64,000 nt of DNA from Streptococcus oralis subsp. tigurinus (GCF_002356415.1 NZ_AP018338.1:1732501-1796500); one strand, 5' to 3'. Counted from the first letter of the stretch, positions 50,993 to 59,396 are shown. The notes: generated from the sequence alone by a model not told the origin. A program made the numbers and translations.

Positions 50993-52696
50993 TTATTTTT
51001 TACCTGACTTGTCCATATTCCAGAAATCTGTCACGGCTCCGCGTGAAGCAGATGATACAATGTGGGCATATTTGCCAAGGACACCACGGCTGTAAAGTGG
51101 TGGCAAGGTTGTTTCTGTCTTGCGTTTTTCAAGTTCTTCTTCGGATACGGCCATAGAAATTTCTTTGGTATCTTGGTCAACCGTAACGATATCACCTGTA
51201 CGAAGGTAAGCAATTGGTCCACCATCCTGAGCTTCAGGGGCGATATGTCCAACAACCAGACCATAAGTACCACCAGAGAAACGGCCATCCGTCAAGAGGG
51301 CAACCTTGTCTCCTTGACCTTTACCAACGATCATGGATGAAAGTGACAGCATCTCAGGCATACCAGGACCACCCTTAGGTCCAACGAAACGGACAACGAC
51401 TACATCGCCATCAACGATTTCGTCTGTCAGAACGGCCTGAATCGCATCTTCTTCTGAGTCAAAGACCTTAGCTGGTCCAACGTGGCGACGCACTTTAACA
51501 CCTGATACTTTAGCAACCGCACCATCAGGGGCAAGGTTCCCGTTCAAGATGATCAGCGGTCCATCTGCACGTTTTGGATTTTCAAGTGGCATGATGACTT
51601 TTTGACCTGATGTAAGGTCTGCAAAGTCAGCCAAGTTTTCAGCGACAGTCTTACCAGTACATGTGATACGGTCTCCGTGGAGGAAACCATTCGCCAAGAG
51701 ATATTTCATAACCGCTGGAACTCCACCGACTTCGTAGAGATCTTGGAAGACATACTGACCAGATGGTTTCAAGTCAGCCAAGTGAGGCACACGTTCTTGG
51801 ATCGTATTGAAGTCCTCAAGTGACAAGTCAACATTAGCCGCATGGGCAATGGCAAGCAAGTGAAGAGTGGCATTGGTTGACCCACCGAGAGCCATGGTTA
51901 CTGTAATGGCATCTTCAAAAGCTTCACGAGTCAAGATATCTGATGGTTTGAGGCCAAGCTCCAACATCTTAACAACAGCACGTCCTGCTGCTTCGATATC
52001 TTCTTTCTTATCAGCTGATTCAGCTGGGTGAGAGGATGATCCTGGCAAACTCATCCCTAGAACTTCGATAGCAGTCGCCATGGTATTAGCTGTATACATA
52101 CCACCACAGCCACCAGGGCCAGGGCAGGCATTGCATTCGAGACGCTTCACGTCCTCAGCTGTCATGTCACCGTGGTTCCACTTACCGATTCCTTCAAATA
52201 CCGAAACCAAGTCGATGTCTTTGCCATCAAGATTTCCAGGCGCAATGGTTCCCCCATAAGCGAAAATAGCCGGGATATCCATATTGGCAATGGCAATCAT
52301 AGAACCAGGCATGTTCTTGTCACAGCCACCGATAGCCACAAAGGCATCCACATTGTGACCACCCATTGCCGCTTCGATTGAGTCCGCAATGATATCGCGA
52401 GATGTTAGAGAGAAACGCATCCCAGGCGTTCCCATAGCGATCCCGTCTGCTACGGTAATGGTTCCAAACTGTACCGGCCAAGCGCCCGCAGATTTGACAC
52501 CTTCTTTAGCCAATTTCCCAAAATCATGCAAGTGAATGTTACATGGTGTATTTTCCGCCCAAGTTGAAATCACTCCCACAATCGGTGTTTCAAAGTCCTT
52601 ATCTGTCATACCAGTCGCACGAAGCATAGCACGGTTTGGTGATTTAACCATGCTGTCATAAACGCTACTGCGGTGACGTGTATCTAATTCTGTCAT
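50993..52696 (-). CDS. ilvD: dihydroxy-acid dehydratase
   Basis: 567 residues. Cluster-binding Cys lie in [10 protein letters not shown] (about 123-132) and [19 protein letters not shown] (about 191-209), and a C-terminal [20 protein letters not shown] block (about 473-492) completes the family signature. It forms 2-oxo acids for Ile and Val synthesis. It is monocistronic here; ribosome site GGGAGGGAT. Confidence 0.96.
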   Translation of the reverse strand: MTELDTRHRSSVYDSMVKSPNRAMLRATGMTDKDFETPIVGVISTWAENTPCNIHLHDFGKLAKEGVKSAGAWPVQFGTITVADGIAMGTPGMRFSLTSRDIIADSIEAAMGGHNVDAFVAIGGCDKNMPGSMIAIANMDIPAIFAYGGTIAPGNLDGKDIDLVSVFEGIGKWNHGDMTAEDVKRLECNACPGPGGCGGMYTANTMATAIEVLGMSLPGSSSHPAESADKKEDIEAAGRAVVKMLELGLKPSDILTREAFEDAITVTMALGGSTNATLHLLAIAHAANVDLSLEDFNTIQERVPHLADLKPSGQYVFQDLYEVGGVPAVMKYLLANGFLHGDRITCTGKTVAENLADFADLTSGQKVIMPLENPKRADGPLIILNGNLAPDGAVAKVSGVKVRRHVGPAKVFDSEEDAIQAVLTDEIVDGDVVVVRFVGPKGGPGMPEMLSLSSMIVGKGQGDKVALLTDGRFSGGTYGLVVGHIAPEAQDGGPIAYLRTGDIVTVDQDTKEISMAVSEEELEKRKTETTLPPLYSRGVLGKYAHIVSSASRGAVTDFWNMDKSGKK

Positions 52697-52725
52697 CTTA
52701 TCCCTCCCGTTTCAGTTTTTACTAT

Positions 52726-52731
52726 TATAGC
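52726..52731 (-). promoter_or_regulatory. ilvD -10 element
   Basis: Minus strand TATAAT about 30 nt before the ATG; no good -35 at 17 bp, so activation or a non-consensus promoter is likely. Confidence 0.55.
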
Positions 52732-52766
52732 ACAATTTCCGCATGAAGAACAGAATAAAATTCTTG

Positions 52767-52781
52767 AATTTTCAGAAAATT
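52767..52781. promoter_or_regulatory. CodY box upstream of ilvD
   Basis: AATTTTCAGAAAATT matches the CodY consensus AATTTTCWGAAAATT at all 15 positions, about 43 bp upstream of the ilvD -10. CodY controlling branched-chain amino acid synthesis is well established. Confidence 0.85.
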
Positions 52782-52926
52782 TCGATTAATTCAATTGAAT
52801 GACTTCTAATTTTTTCATCTTTTTTTGTCAAGTAACTTTACTTTACAAAAAAAATGTGTTATCCTAGTATGGTTGATGAAAATCACTAGATTGAATCGAA
52901 TTTAAATACCTAAAGGAGAAATCAAA

Positions 52927-53109
52927 ATGGCAGTACCTGCACGTCGCACTTCAAAAGCGAAGAAAAACAAACGTCGTACACACTACAAAGTAACAGCTCC
53001 ATCTGTAAACTTTGACGAAACTACTGGAGATTACTCACGTTCTCATCGTGTATCACTTAAAGGATACTACAAAGGACGTAAAATCGCTAAAGCTGCATCA
53101 GCTGAATAA
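52927..53109 (+). CDS. rpmF: 50S ribosomal protein L32
   Basis: 60 residues, [21 protein letters not shown]-terminus typical of L32. The CxxC zinc motifs of the C+ form are absent, so it is the zinc-independent type. ATG follows AAAGGAG. A promoter with TTTACT, 17-nt spacing and TATCCT lies upstream. Heads a two-gene unit with rpmG. Confidence 0.96.
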
Positions 53110-53124
53110 TAGAAGGGAGATACC

Positions 53125-53274
53125 ATGCGCGTAAATATTACACTTGAACACAAAGAATCTGGTGAACGCTTGTACCTTACTTCTAAAAACAAACGTAACA
53201 CTCCAGACCGTCTTCAATTGAAGAAATACTCACCAAAACTTCGCAAACACGTCGTGTTTACAGAAGTGAAATAA
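53125..53274 (+). CDS. rpmG: 50S ribosomal protein L33
   Basis: 49 residues ([20 protein letters not shown] start, KHVVFTEVK end). Also lacks the four zinc-binding Cys, so it is a C- form like its neighbour L32. It starts 15 bp after the rpmF stop with GAAGGGAGA. Confidence 0.95.
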
Positions 53275-53287
53275 GCATACCTAACTC

Positions 53288-53311
53288 AAAACGCCTTACT
53301 GGGCGTTTTTT
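53288..53311 (+). terminator. rpmFG terminator
   Basis: AAAACGCC / GGGCGTTTT with loop TTACT, then TTTTTT. Confidence 0.85.
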
Positions 53312-53352
53312 GCTTGATTGGCGAGCGATCTATAGTTTTTCAGGAGAGATTT

Positions 53353-53871
53353 ATGGCATTTTATCTTTGGATGTTTCCTCTACTTTTTATCTTTCACGAT
53401 ATGGAAGAAATTATCGGTCTTGTCCCTTGGATTCATCTCAACGAAACCTTGCTGGCTCAAAAGGCTCCAGCTATTCTCAAAATCCACAAAGAAATGACAA
53501 CAGAGGGATTTGCCCTTGCTGTTTTTGAGGAGTTTATTCTTGTCTTATCCATCACTTTATTAGCGTATTTTAGTCAATCTAGAGCGCTCGAATTAGTTTG
53601 GTTGGGGGGATTTGTAGCCTTTGCACTCCATCTCTTGCTCCATATTGGACAATCAATTCTTCTCCGTAAGTATATCCCTGCTCTCATCACTTCCATCCTT
53701 TGTTTTCCTGTCAGTGCTTATTTGATTACAGACATCGTGCATTTGTGGCAGGTTTCGACTAGCGAATTTTTCCTATTTTCACTGGTCGGTTCAGGCATCG
53801 TCGTCATCAATCTCCTCTTTGCTCTCTGGCTTGGGGTAAAGTATTCCGCCTGGCTTGCCCATAACCATTAA
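53353..53871 (+). CDS. HXXEE domain membrane protein
   Basis: 172 residues from ATG 53353 (AGGAGAG upstream). The HDMEE motif (about 13-17) in the first helix and a later LHLLLHIGQS segment match the HXXEE family of five- to six-helix membrane proteins of unknown function. Longer in-frame starts run into the rpmG terminator and are unlikely. Confidence 0.82.
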   Translation: MAFYLWMFPLLFIFHDMEEIIGLVPWIHLNETLLAQKAPAILKIHKEMTTEGFALAVFEEFILVLSITLLAYFSQSRALELVWLGGFVAFALHLLLHIGQSILLRKYIPALITSILCFPVSAYLITDIVHLWQVSTSEFFLFSLVGSGIVVINLLFALWLGVKYSAWLAHNH

Positions 53872-53876
53872 CAAAA

Positions 53877-53907
53877 GTTCCTTGCAATTTCAATTTGCAG
53901 GGAATTT
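53877..53907 (+). terminator. terminator of the HXXEE gene
   Basis: TTCCTTGCAA / TTTGCAGGGAA arms followed by six T. Confidence 0.7.
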
Positions 53908-54540
53908 TTTATCCCCCTCACAGTTAAGAAGTGTTCTATAGTTTTTTAGGCTCTATAATATTTGTAGTGGGTAAATCCCCTATGGATATTATGGAGCCTA
54001 TTTTGTTGCAGAAAAAAAGTTCCACATGACCTATAATGAAAAGCGACAAAACAACTCATTAGAAAGAATCATATGGAACCATTACATTTTATCACAAAAC
54101 TACTCGATATCAAAGACCCTAATATCCAAATTATGGATGTTGTTAATAGAGATACCCACAAGGAAATCATCGCCAAACTGGACTACGAGGCTCTATCTTG
54201 TTCTGATTGCGGAAATCAAATGAAGAAATATGATTTTCAAAAACCGTCTAAGATCCCTTACCTCGAAACGGCCGTATGCCTACTAGAATTTATGAAAAGC
54301 GTCGTTTCAAGTGCTATCATTGCTCGAAAATAGCGGTCGCTGAGACTTCTCTCGTCAAGAAGAATCATCAAATTCCTCGTATTATCAACCAAAAAATTGC
54401 TCAAAAGTCGATTGAAAAAACTTCTATGACCGACATTGCCCATCAACTTTCCATCTCAACTTCAACTGTTATTCGAAAGCTTAATGACTTTCACTTTAAA
54501 CATGATTTTTCTCGTCTTCCTGAGATTATGTCTTGGGATG

Positions 54541-54570
54541 TTGAAACAGTCAGGGGAGTGACTGTTTCAA
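54541..54570. repeat. short palindromic insertion A
   Basis: 12-bp perfect arms TTGAAACAGTCA / TGACTGTTTCAA with loop GGGGAG, placed where the transposase should read SWDEYAF. Confidence 0.7.
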
Positions 54571-54757
54571 TCGGGAGATGAAGATAAGTTTCATTGCGTA
54601 AGATTTTAAAAAGCTCGATATCATCACTGTCCTTGAAGGCAGGACACAAACTATCATCCGAAATTACTTTCTTCGATACGATAGAAGTGTCCGTTGCCAG
54701 GTGAAAATCATTACGATGGATCGGTTTAGTCCTTATTATGACTTAGCTAGACAACTT

Positions 54758-54808
54758 CGCTTTCGAATTTCTAGGCTCAGGCTGAAACAGTCTCCCAGAC
54801 TGTTTCAC
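54758..54808. repeat. short palindromic insertion B
   Basis: About 51 bp interrupting the transposase between AKQL and the PNAKIVLDRF segment. Contains TTCTAGGCTCAGGC followed by TGAAACAGTC-TCCCA-GACTGTTTCA. Confidence 0.7.
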
Positions 54809-54843
54809 TCCCAAATGCTAAAATCGTTCTGGATCGCTTTCAC

Positions 54844-54900
54844 CCTTCGTTATTATACTTCTAAACTCAGGCTAAAACAGTTCACTGGACTGTTTTACTC
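54844..54900. repeat. short palindromic insertion C
   Basis: About 57 bp in the same transposase, 35 bp after B. Contains TTCTAAACTCAGGC then TAAAACAGT-TCACTGG-ACTGTTTTA: the same plan as B with changes in both arms that keep pairing. Confidence 0.7.
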
Positions 54901-55527
54901 CAACACTTAAGCCGTGCTATGAATCGTGTGCGTGTCCAAATTATGAATCAATTTGAGCGAAAATCTCATGAATACAAGGCTATCAAGCGCTACTGGAAGA
55001 TCATCCAGCAGGATAACCGTACATTGAGTGATAAGCGATTTTATCGCCCTACTTTTCATATGCACTTGACGAATAAAGAAATTCTAGACAAGCTTTTGAG
55101 CTATTCAGAAGACTTGAAACACCACTATAATGTCTATCAGCTCTTGCTTTTTCACTTTCAGAACAAGGAGCCTGAGAAATTTTTCGGACTTATTGAGGAC
55201 AATCTAAAGCAGGTTCATCCTCTCTTTCATACTGTCTTTAAAACCTTTCTAAAGAACAAAGAGAAAATCGTCAACGCTCTTCAATTACCCTATTCCGACG
55301 CAAAACTAGAAGCTACTAACAACCTCATCAAACTCATCAAGCGCAATGCCTTTGGTTTTCGGGACTTTGAAAATTTTAAAACGAGAATTCTCATCGCTTT
55401 GAATATCAAAAAGGAGAGAACCAATTTGGTCCTCTCTAGGTTGTAACTTTTTATCAACCCACTACAGTTGACAAAAAGCCGATTTTCTAGGCCTTTTTAG
55501 CATATTTAAAACCACAATTATAATCGC

Positions 55528-55716
55528 TTATAATTTCTCAACATCCTTCACAAAACTTCTACGAACAGTACCACAATTTTGACAAATTTCATGATAGAGG
55601 GCAATACCTCCTGAAACGAATTTAGCCTCTTCACTGACTAATCCTGCATAACCTTTCAGTTGTTTTTTTACGACAAATTGGTCAGCACCACAGTGGGTAC
55701 AAATTTGATTTTTCAT
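55528..55716 (-). CDS. small zinc-ribbon protein
   Basis: 62 residues with two CxxC pairs (CTHCGA at 6-11 and CQNCGT at 45-50), which would bind one zinc. Function unknown. It follows the XRE regulator by 2 bp and is the last gene of the cassette carried between the IS copies. No adjacent enzyme suggests a role. Confidence 0.7.
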   Translation of the reverse strand: MKNQICTHCGADQFVVKKQLKGYAGLVSEEAKFVSGGIALYHEICQNCGTVRRSFVKDVEKL

Positions 55717-55718
55717 GA

Positions 55719-55928
55719 CTAGACCTCTTCATTTAAGCGGAAAATATCTTCAACGGACATGCCAAAGACACGTGCGATTTTAAGCGCCATTTCAAGTGAA
55801 GGGTTATATCGATTATTCTCCAAGTGGAGAATAGTTTCCCGTCGTACACCAATCTTATCCGCCAATTCTTGCTGGGTCATGCGGGCGTCTTCTCGGATGC
55901 CTTTTAAGTTTGTTAGAATTTTTCCCAT
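55719..55928 (-). CDS. XRE-family transcriptional regulator
   Basis: 69 residues, almost entirely a Cro/CI helix-turn-helix: MTQQELADKIGVRRETILHL (about 18-37), then NRYNPSLEMALKIARVFG. This short YozG/PlcR-like form commonly regulates a neighbouring membrane-protein operon. It starts 2 bp after the membrane gene upstream; ribosome site GAGGGGGTAGAT. Confidence 0.88.
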   Translation of the reverse strand: MGKILTNLKGIREDARMTQQELADKIGVRRETILHLENNRYNPSLEMALKIARVFGMSVEDIFRLNEEV

Positions 55929-55930
55929 AT

Positions 55931-56500
55931 CTACCCCCTCTTTTCAAATATGAGGAAAAACAGGTCAAAAAACACAATCATGGATGCAGTAAAAATCAAA
56001 ACCATGCCTGTTCTTAGGGTGAAGGGAAGGAAAAATGTTACTATGCTCAACACTATCAGAGATAGAACTATCAGTACCAGGGTTGTGCAGGCTGCCTTTG
56101 CCAAGTTCATATAGAAACGCTCGTCTGCTTGTTCATCAACTTTTTTTAATGCAAAATAGAGAAAGCAAAGAATGAGGACAAACAAGCCAGAACCTAGAAA
56201 AAGGTGTTTCAGCCAGATAGGACTAGTAGCTGGTGTGATTATCCAGATACCTTTAGTGTAAATGGCCATAGCGGTAAATAAGGTCATACCATATAACTTC
56301 TCTGTCAGTCCAAAATACTTTCCCTCGTCTGCTTGAGATTGTGCCTTGGAAACAAGCCAGAAAATAAGTCCTTGCATGGTAATCGTGACTAGAAAAACAG
56401 TGTGTTTTATCCAGGGGGAATTACTTGGCGGAGTTAATAGCCACAGTAGTAGCATAACAGGTAACCAAGTCCAAATTAACCATTTTTTGATGTGTTTCAT
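55931..56500 (-). CDS. hypothetical polytopic membrane protein
   Basis: 189 residues from ATG 56500 (AAGAAGAAT upstream), with about six hydrophobic segments in three pairs separated by acidic loops (SQADEGKYFG, KVDEQADERFY). The paired, repeated loop pattern resembles DUF3169/DUF2178-like proteins coupled to XRE regulators, but I do not recognise the family with certainty. Confidence 0.65.
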   Translation of the reverse strand: MKHIKKWLIWTWLPVMLLLWLLTPPSNSPWIKHTVFLVTITMQGLIFWLVSKAQSQADEGKYFGLTEKLYGMTLFTAMAIYTKGIWIITPATSPIWLKHLFLGSGLFVLILCFLYFALKKVDEQADERFYMNLAKAACTTLVLIVLSLIVLSIVTFFLPFTLRTGMVLIFTASMIVFFDLFFLIFEKRG

Positions 56501-56501
56501 C

Positions 56502-56687
56502 TTATTCTTCTTTCCTGTCTTTAAAGTAGAAGGCAGAAAATCCAATGGCACTACCGATAATTGGTGTAAGGCTAATCAATATTTTAGCCAAAAGACTGAG
56601 GTTTGTAGCTAGAAAAACGTAGCTAATAATGGAAATATTGGTCATCAGTGTCGAAATGATGAGCCCTATTTTTTGTGATTTAAACAT
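56502..56687 (-). CDS. small two-helix membrane protein
   Basis: 61 residues with hydrophobic stretches at about 8-30 and 35-55 and a charged end (YFKDRKEE). First gene of the four-gene cassette; ATG follows AAAGGAGGAAC. Function unknown. Confidence 0.6.
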   Translation of the reverse strand: MFKSQKIGLIISTLMTNISIISYVFLATNLSLLAKILISLTPIIGSAIGFSAFYFKDRKEE

Positions 56688-56823
56688 GATGTGTTCCTCC
56701 TTTGTTAGAAATAGTTCACATTGAACAGTAAAATTTTTAGGCTTGTGCCTAATGGCAGATTTTCTTGTGAGAAAGGATTGGTGACCGTAGCATTTGTTAT
56801 AAATATCTCACCTCTACGTTATA

Positions 56824-56852
56824 ATTATATCACATTAAAAAAGAGAATACAA
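56824..56852 (-). promoter_or_regulatory. promoter of the XRE cassette
   Basis: Minus strand: -35 TTGTAT (56852-56847), 17-nt spacer, -10 TATAAT (56829-56824). The leader of about 130 nt holds a small TTAGGC/GCCTAA stem. Confidence 0.65.
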
Positions 56853-57074
56853 GTATTAAATCAAAAGATATTTTCTAATCTTTTCTCAATCAGACAAAAT
56901 TTATCCAGAAGAATAGTTTAAGCAGGAAAAAAGCCCAGAAACGTTGGTTTCAGGCTCTATAATTTCTGTAGCGGGTAAAACCACTGTAGGAATTATGGAG
57001 TCTATTTTTTGTAGAAAAAAGCCCCATAAGACCTATAATGAAAAAGTGACCAAACCCTCATTAGAAAGAATCTT

Positions 57075-58376
57075 ATGGAACAATTAAATTTTATCACAAA
57101 CATACTTGGAATTAATGACAAAAATATTATTATCTTAGATTATCTTGATACTGGAACGCATAAAGAAGTCATTGCTAAGCTCGATTATCCTGCCTCTAAA
57201 TGTCACAACTATCAAGGACAAATGGCTAAATATGACTTTCAAATAGAATCCAAAATCCGCTACCTCGAATGTGCTGGCTACAAGACTCTCATTCGATTGA
57301 AAAAACACCGTTTCCGCTGTAAAGACTGTGGAAAAATAGCCGTCTCAGAGACTTCCTTAGTCAAGAAGAATCACCAGATCGCAACCATCGTCAAACAGAA
57401 AATCACTCAAAAATTGATTGAGAAAGTCCCTATGACAGCTATCTCCGAAAGTTTATCTGTCTCCACTTCGACAGTCATTCGTCAGTTACATAAATTCAAA
57501 TTTAAGACTGATCTTAACCACCTTCCAGAACACATGAGTTGGGATGAATATAGCTTCAAGAAAAGAAAGATAATCTTTGTTGCACAGGACTACGATACAA
57601 GAAAGATCCTAGCTATCTTAGATGGGCGGACTCAAGCAACGATTCGCAATCACTTCCTGCGCTATTCCAGACAGGTCCGAAATAGCGTGAAAATCATTAC
57701 CATGGACATGTTTAGTCCCTACTATGACTTAGCTAAACAGCTTCGATTTCTAATTTCTAGGCTCAGGCTGAAACAGGCCCCCAGACTGTTTCACTCCCAA
57801 ATGCTAAAATCATGCTGGACCGTTTTCACATTGTACAACATCTCAGTCAGCCTATGAGTCATGTCCGTGTTCAAATCATGAATCAGTTTCATCGAAAGTC
57901 TCATGAATACAAGGCTATCAAGCGCTACTGAAAGATCATCCAGCAGGATAGCCGTAAATTTAGTGATAAGCGATTTTATCGCCCTACTTTTCGTCTGCAC
58001 TTGACGAATAAAGAAATTCTAGGCAAGCTTTACAAGCTTTTGAGCTATTCAGAAGACTTGAAATACCACTATAATGTCTATCAGCTCTTGCTTTTTCACT
58101 TTCAGAACAAGGAGCCTGAGAAATTTTTCGGACTTATTGAGGACAATCTAAAGCAGGTTCATCCTCTCTTTCATACTGTCTTTAAAACCTTTCTAAAGAA
58201 CAAAGAGAAAATCGTCAACCTCTCCAATTACCCTATTCCAACGCAAAATTAGAAGCAACGAATAATCTCATCAAACTCATCAAGCGCAATGCCTTTGGTT
58301 TTCGGAACTTTGAAAACTTCAAAAAACGGATTTTTATCGCTCTGAACATCAAAAAAGAAAGAGACTGGGACAAAAG
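57075..58376 (+). pseudogene. ISL3 transposase, copy 2, disrupted
   Basis: The frame from MEQLNFITNILGINDKN is open to 57857 and includes the ribbon region RFRCKDCGKIAVSETSLVKK and SWDEYSF, then is thrown out of frame by the palindromic insertion at 57744-57794. A stop (TGA) follows in the next segment near 57928, a piece remains open at 58001-58252, and a base change before ATNNLIKLIKR breaks it again. The last codons run into the MITE. Confidence 0.85.
57744..57794. repeat. short palindromic insertion D
   Basis: Same element and same insertion point in the transposase as insertion B of copy 1: TTCTAGGCTCAGGC, then TGAAACAGGC-CCCCA-GACTGTTTCA, with one arm mutated. Confidence 0.7.
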
Positions 58377-58522
58377 TCTAACCTTAAATATAAAAAGCGA
58401 ACAAAATCAGTTATCTGACACTCAGAATTCTGTCTTGTTCGCTTTTTTGTCTAATCTATCGATTTTAAAAATTTATAATAAAGAATTCCTAAAATCAAAA
58501 TCTTTTTGTTCCAGACTCTTTC
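58357..58522. repeat. 166-bp MITE-like element
   Basis: 19-bp terminal inverted repeats GAAAGAGACTGGGACAAAA and TTTTGTTCCAGACTCTTTC (two mismatches). Inside is a second inverted pair AAAAAGCGAACAA (58392-58404) and TTGTTCGCTTTTT (58435-58447). No coding capacity of its own. It sits at the 3' end of the copy 2 transposase. Confidence 0.7.
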
Positions 58523-58582
58523 TAGATCTTAGCTGACTTCAACCCACTACAGTTGATAAAGAGCCGTTTTTTAAGACAAAGC

Positions 58583-58607
58583 AAAAAGCCCACTGTTGTA
58601 GGCTTTC
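58583..58607 (-). terminator. rpsD terminator
   Basis: Minus strand AAAGCC-TACAACAGTG-GGCTTT followed by TTGC, after the rpsD stop. Confidence 0.6.
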
Positions 58608-58626
58608 TGTAAGATATTTCTTAAAA

Positions 58627-59238
58627 TTAAAGCATTTTGTTGTAGAATTCAACGACAAGTGCTTCGTTGATTTCTGGGTTGATTTCGTCGCGTTCTGGCA
58701 AGCGAGTCAATGAACCTTCCAATTTTTCAGCGTCGAATGAAACGAATGCTGGACGTCCAAGAGTAGCTTCTACTGCTTCAAGGATAGCTGGAACTTTCAA
58801 TGATTTCTCACGAACTGAAATCACTTGACCTGGAGTTACGCGGTATGATGGGATATCAACGCGTTTTCCGTCAACAAGGATGTGACCGTGGTTTACGAAT
58901 TGACGAGCTTGACGACGAGTAGTCGCAAGACCAAGACGGTAAACAACGTTATCCAAACGACGTTCCAAAAGAAGCATAAAGTTGAAACCTAGGATTCCGC
59001 CTTTGATCTTAGTAGCTTGTACGAACAAGTTACGGAATTGTTTTTCACCTACACCGTAAGTGAAACGAAGTTTTTGTTTTTCAGCCAATTGCAAACCATA
59101 TTCTGACAATTTAGAACGGTTGTTTGGTCCGTGTTGTCCTGGTACGTAGTTACGACGTGCCAATTCTTTACCTGTACCTGTAAGTGAAAGGCCAAGGCGA
59201 CGAGCTTGTTTCCAAGATGGTCCTGTATAACGTGACAT
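58627..59238 (-). CDS. rpsD: 30S ribosomal protein S4
   Basis: 203 residues from ATG 59238 (AGGAGGACATAC). N-terminal [16 protein letters not shown], the S4 RNA-binding fold at about 93-155 ([30 protein letters not shown]) and C-terminal [11 protein letters not shown]4 nucleates 16S assembly and is often autoregulatory. Monocistronic with a long leader. Confidence 0.97.
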   Translation of the reverse strand: MSRYTGPSWKQARRLGLSLTGTGKELARRNYVPGQHGPNNRSKLSEYGLQLAEKQKLRFTYGVGEKQFRNLFVQATKIKGGILGFNFMLLLERRLDNVVYRLGLATTRRQARQFVNHGHILVDGKRVDIPSYRVTPGQVISVREKSLKVPAILEAVEATLGRPAFVSFDAEKLEGSLTRLPERDEINPEINEALVVEFYNKML

Positions 59239-59395
59239 ATGTATGTCCTCCTGATATAAATAATATTTGGCGGAAATAGTCACTTAGAAAGCCCTGATTC
59301 GTGCAGATGCCCTTCGCCTAAACAGCCAAGGTTACTTGTCATAAGACACCTGTTGACGAGCTTCATGCTTTCCTGCTGCTATTTCACACAAAGGC
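59239..59395 (-). promoter_or_regulatory. rpsD leader, probable S4 autoregulatory RNA
   Basis: About 150 nt of non-coding leader between the promoter and rpsD with complementary segments (GGCGAAGG and CCGCC ends; AGCAGCAGGAAAGC). A structured leader of this length before rpsD in Firmicutes usually binds S4. I cannot confirm a known Rfam fold by eye. Confidence 0.45.
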
Positions 59396-59396
59396 T

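Larger units (their letters stand above)
54073..55446 (+). pseudogene. ISL3 transposase, copy 1, multiply disrupted
   Basis: Pieces of one ISL3 transposase appear in order. The N-terminal part reads MEPLHFITKLLDIKDPNIQI to about 54330, a frameshift near 54265 moves to the frame with RRFKCYHCSKIAVAETSLVKK (part of the zinc-ribbon/HTH region), and the C-terminal part 54919-55446 contains FGLIEDNLKQVHPLF and ATNNLIKLIKRNAFGFRDF. Palindromic insertions at 54541, 54758 and 54844 break the DDE domain. It cannot make an active enzyme. Confidence 0.88.
53949..55480 (+). mobile_element. ISL3-family insertion sequence, copy 1 (IS1167-like), decayed
   Basis: Left end GGCTCTATAATATTTGTAGT; right end (reverse complement) GGCTTTTTGTCAACTGTAGT, sharing GGCT and CTGTAGTGGGT with the left. 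Length 1532 bp. It carries a broken transposase gene. The left tip also folds on itself (GGCTC..ATAATAT with ATATTAT..GAGCC). Confidence 0.85.
56953..58565 (+). mobile_element. ISL3-family insertion sequence, copy 2, decayed and chimeric
   Basis: Left end GGCTCTATAATTTCTGTAGC; right end (reverse complement) GGCTCTTTATCAACTGTAGT. It is longer than copy 1 because a 166-bp MITE lies near its right end. The 5' part differs strongly from copy 1, while from about 57895 on the two are nearly identical. Confidence 0.83.
53941..58573 (+). mobile_element. putative composite transposon bounded by two ISL3 copies
   Basis: Two ISL3-family copies in direct orientation (53949-55480 and 56953-58565) bracket a 1.5-kb four-gene cassette. 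The 8 bp before the left copy (53941-53948) and after the right copy (58566-58573) are identical, GTTTTTTA, whereas the inner flanks (GATTTTCT and TGGTTTCA) differ. That is the pattern left by transposition of the whole unit, and 8-bp AT-rich duplications are usual for ISL3 elements. Confidence 0.65.
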
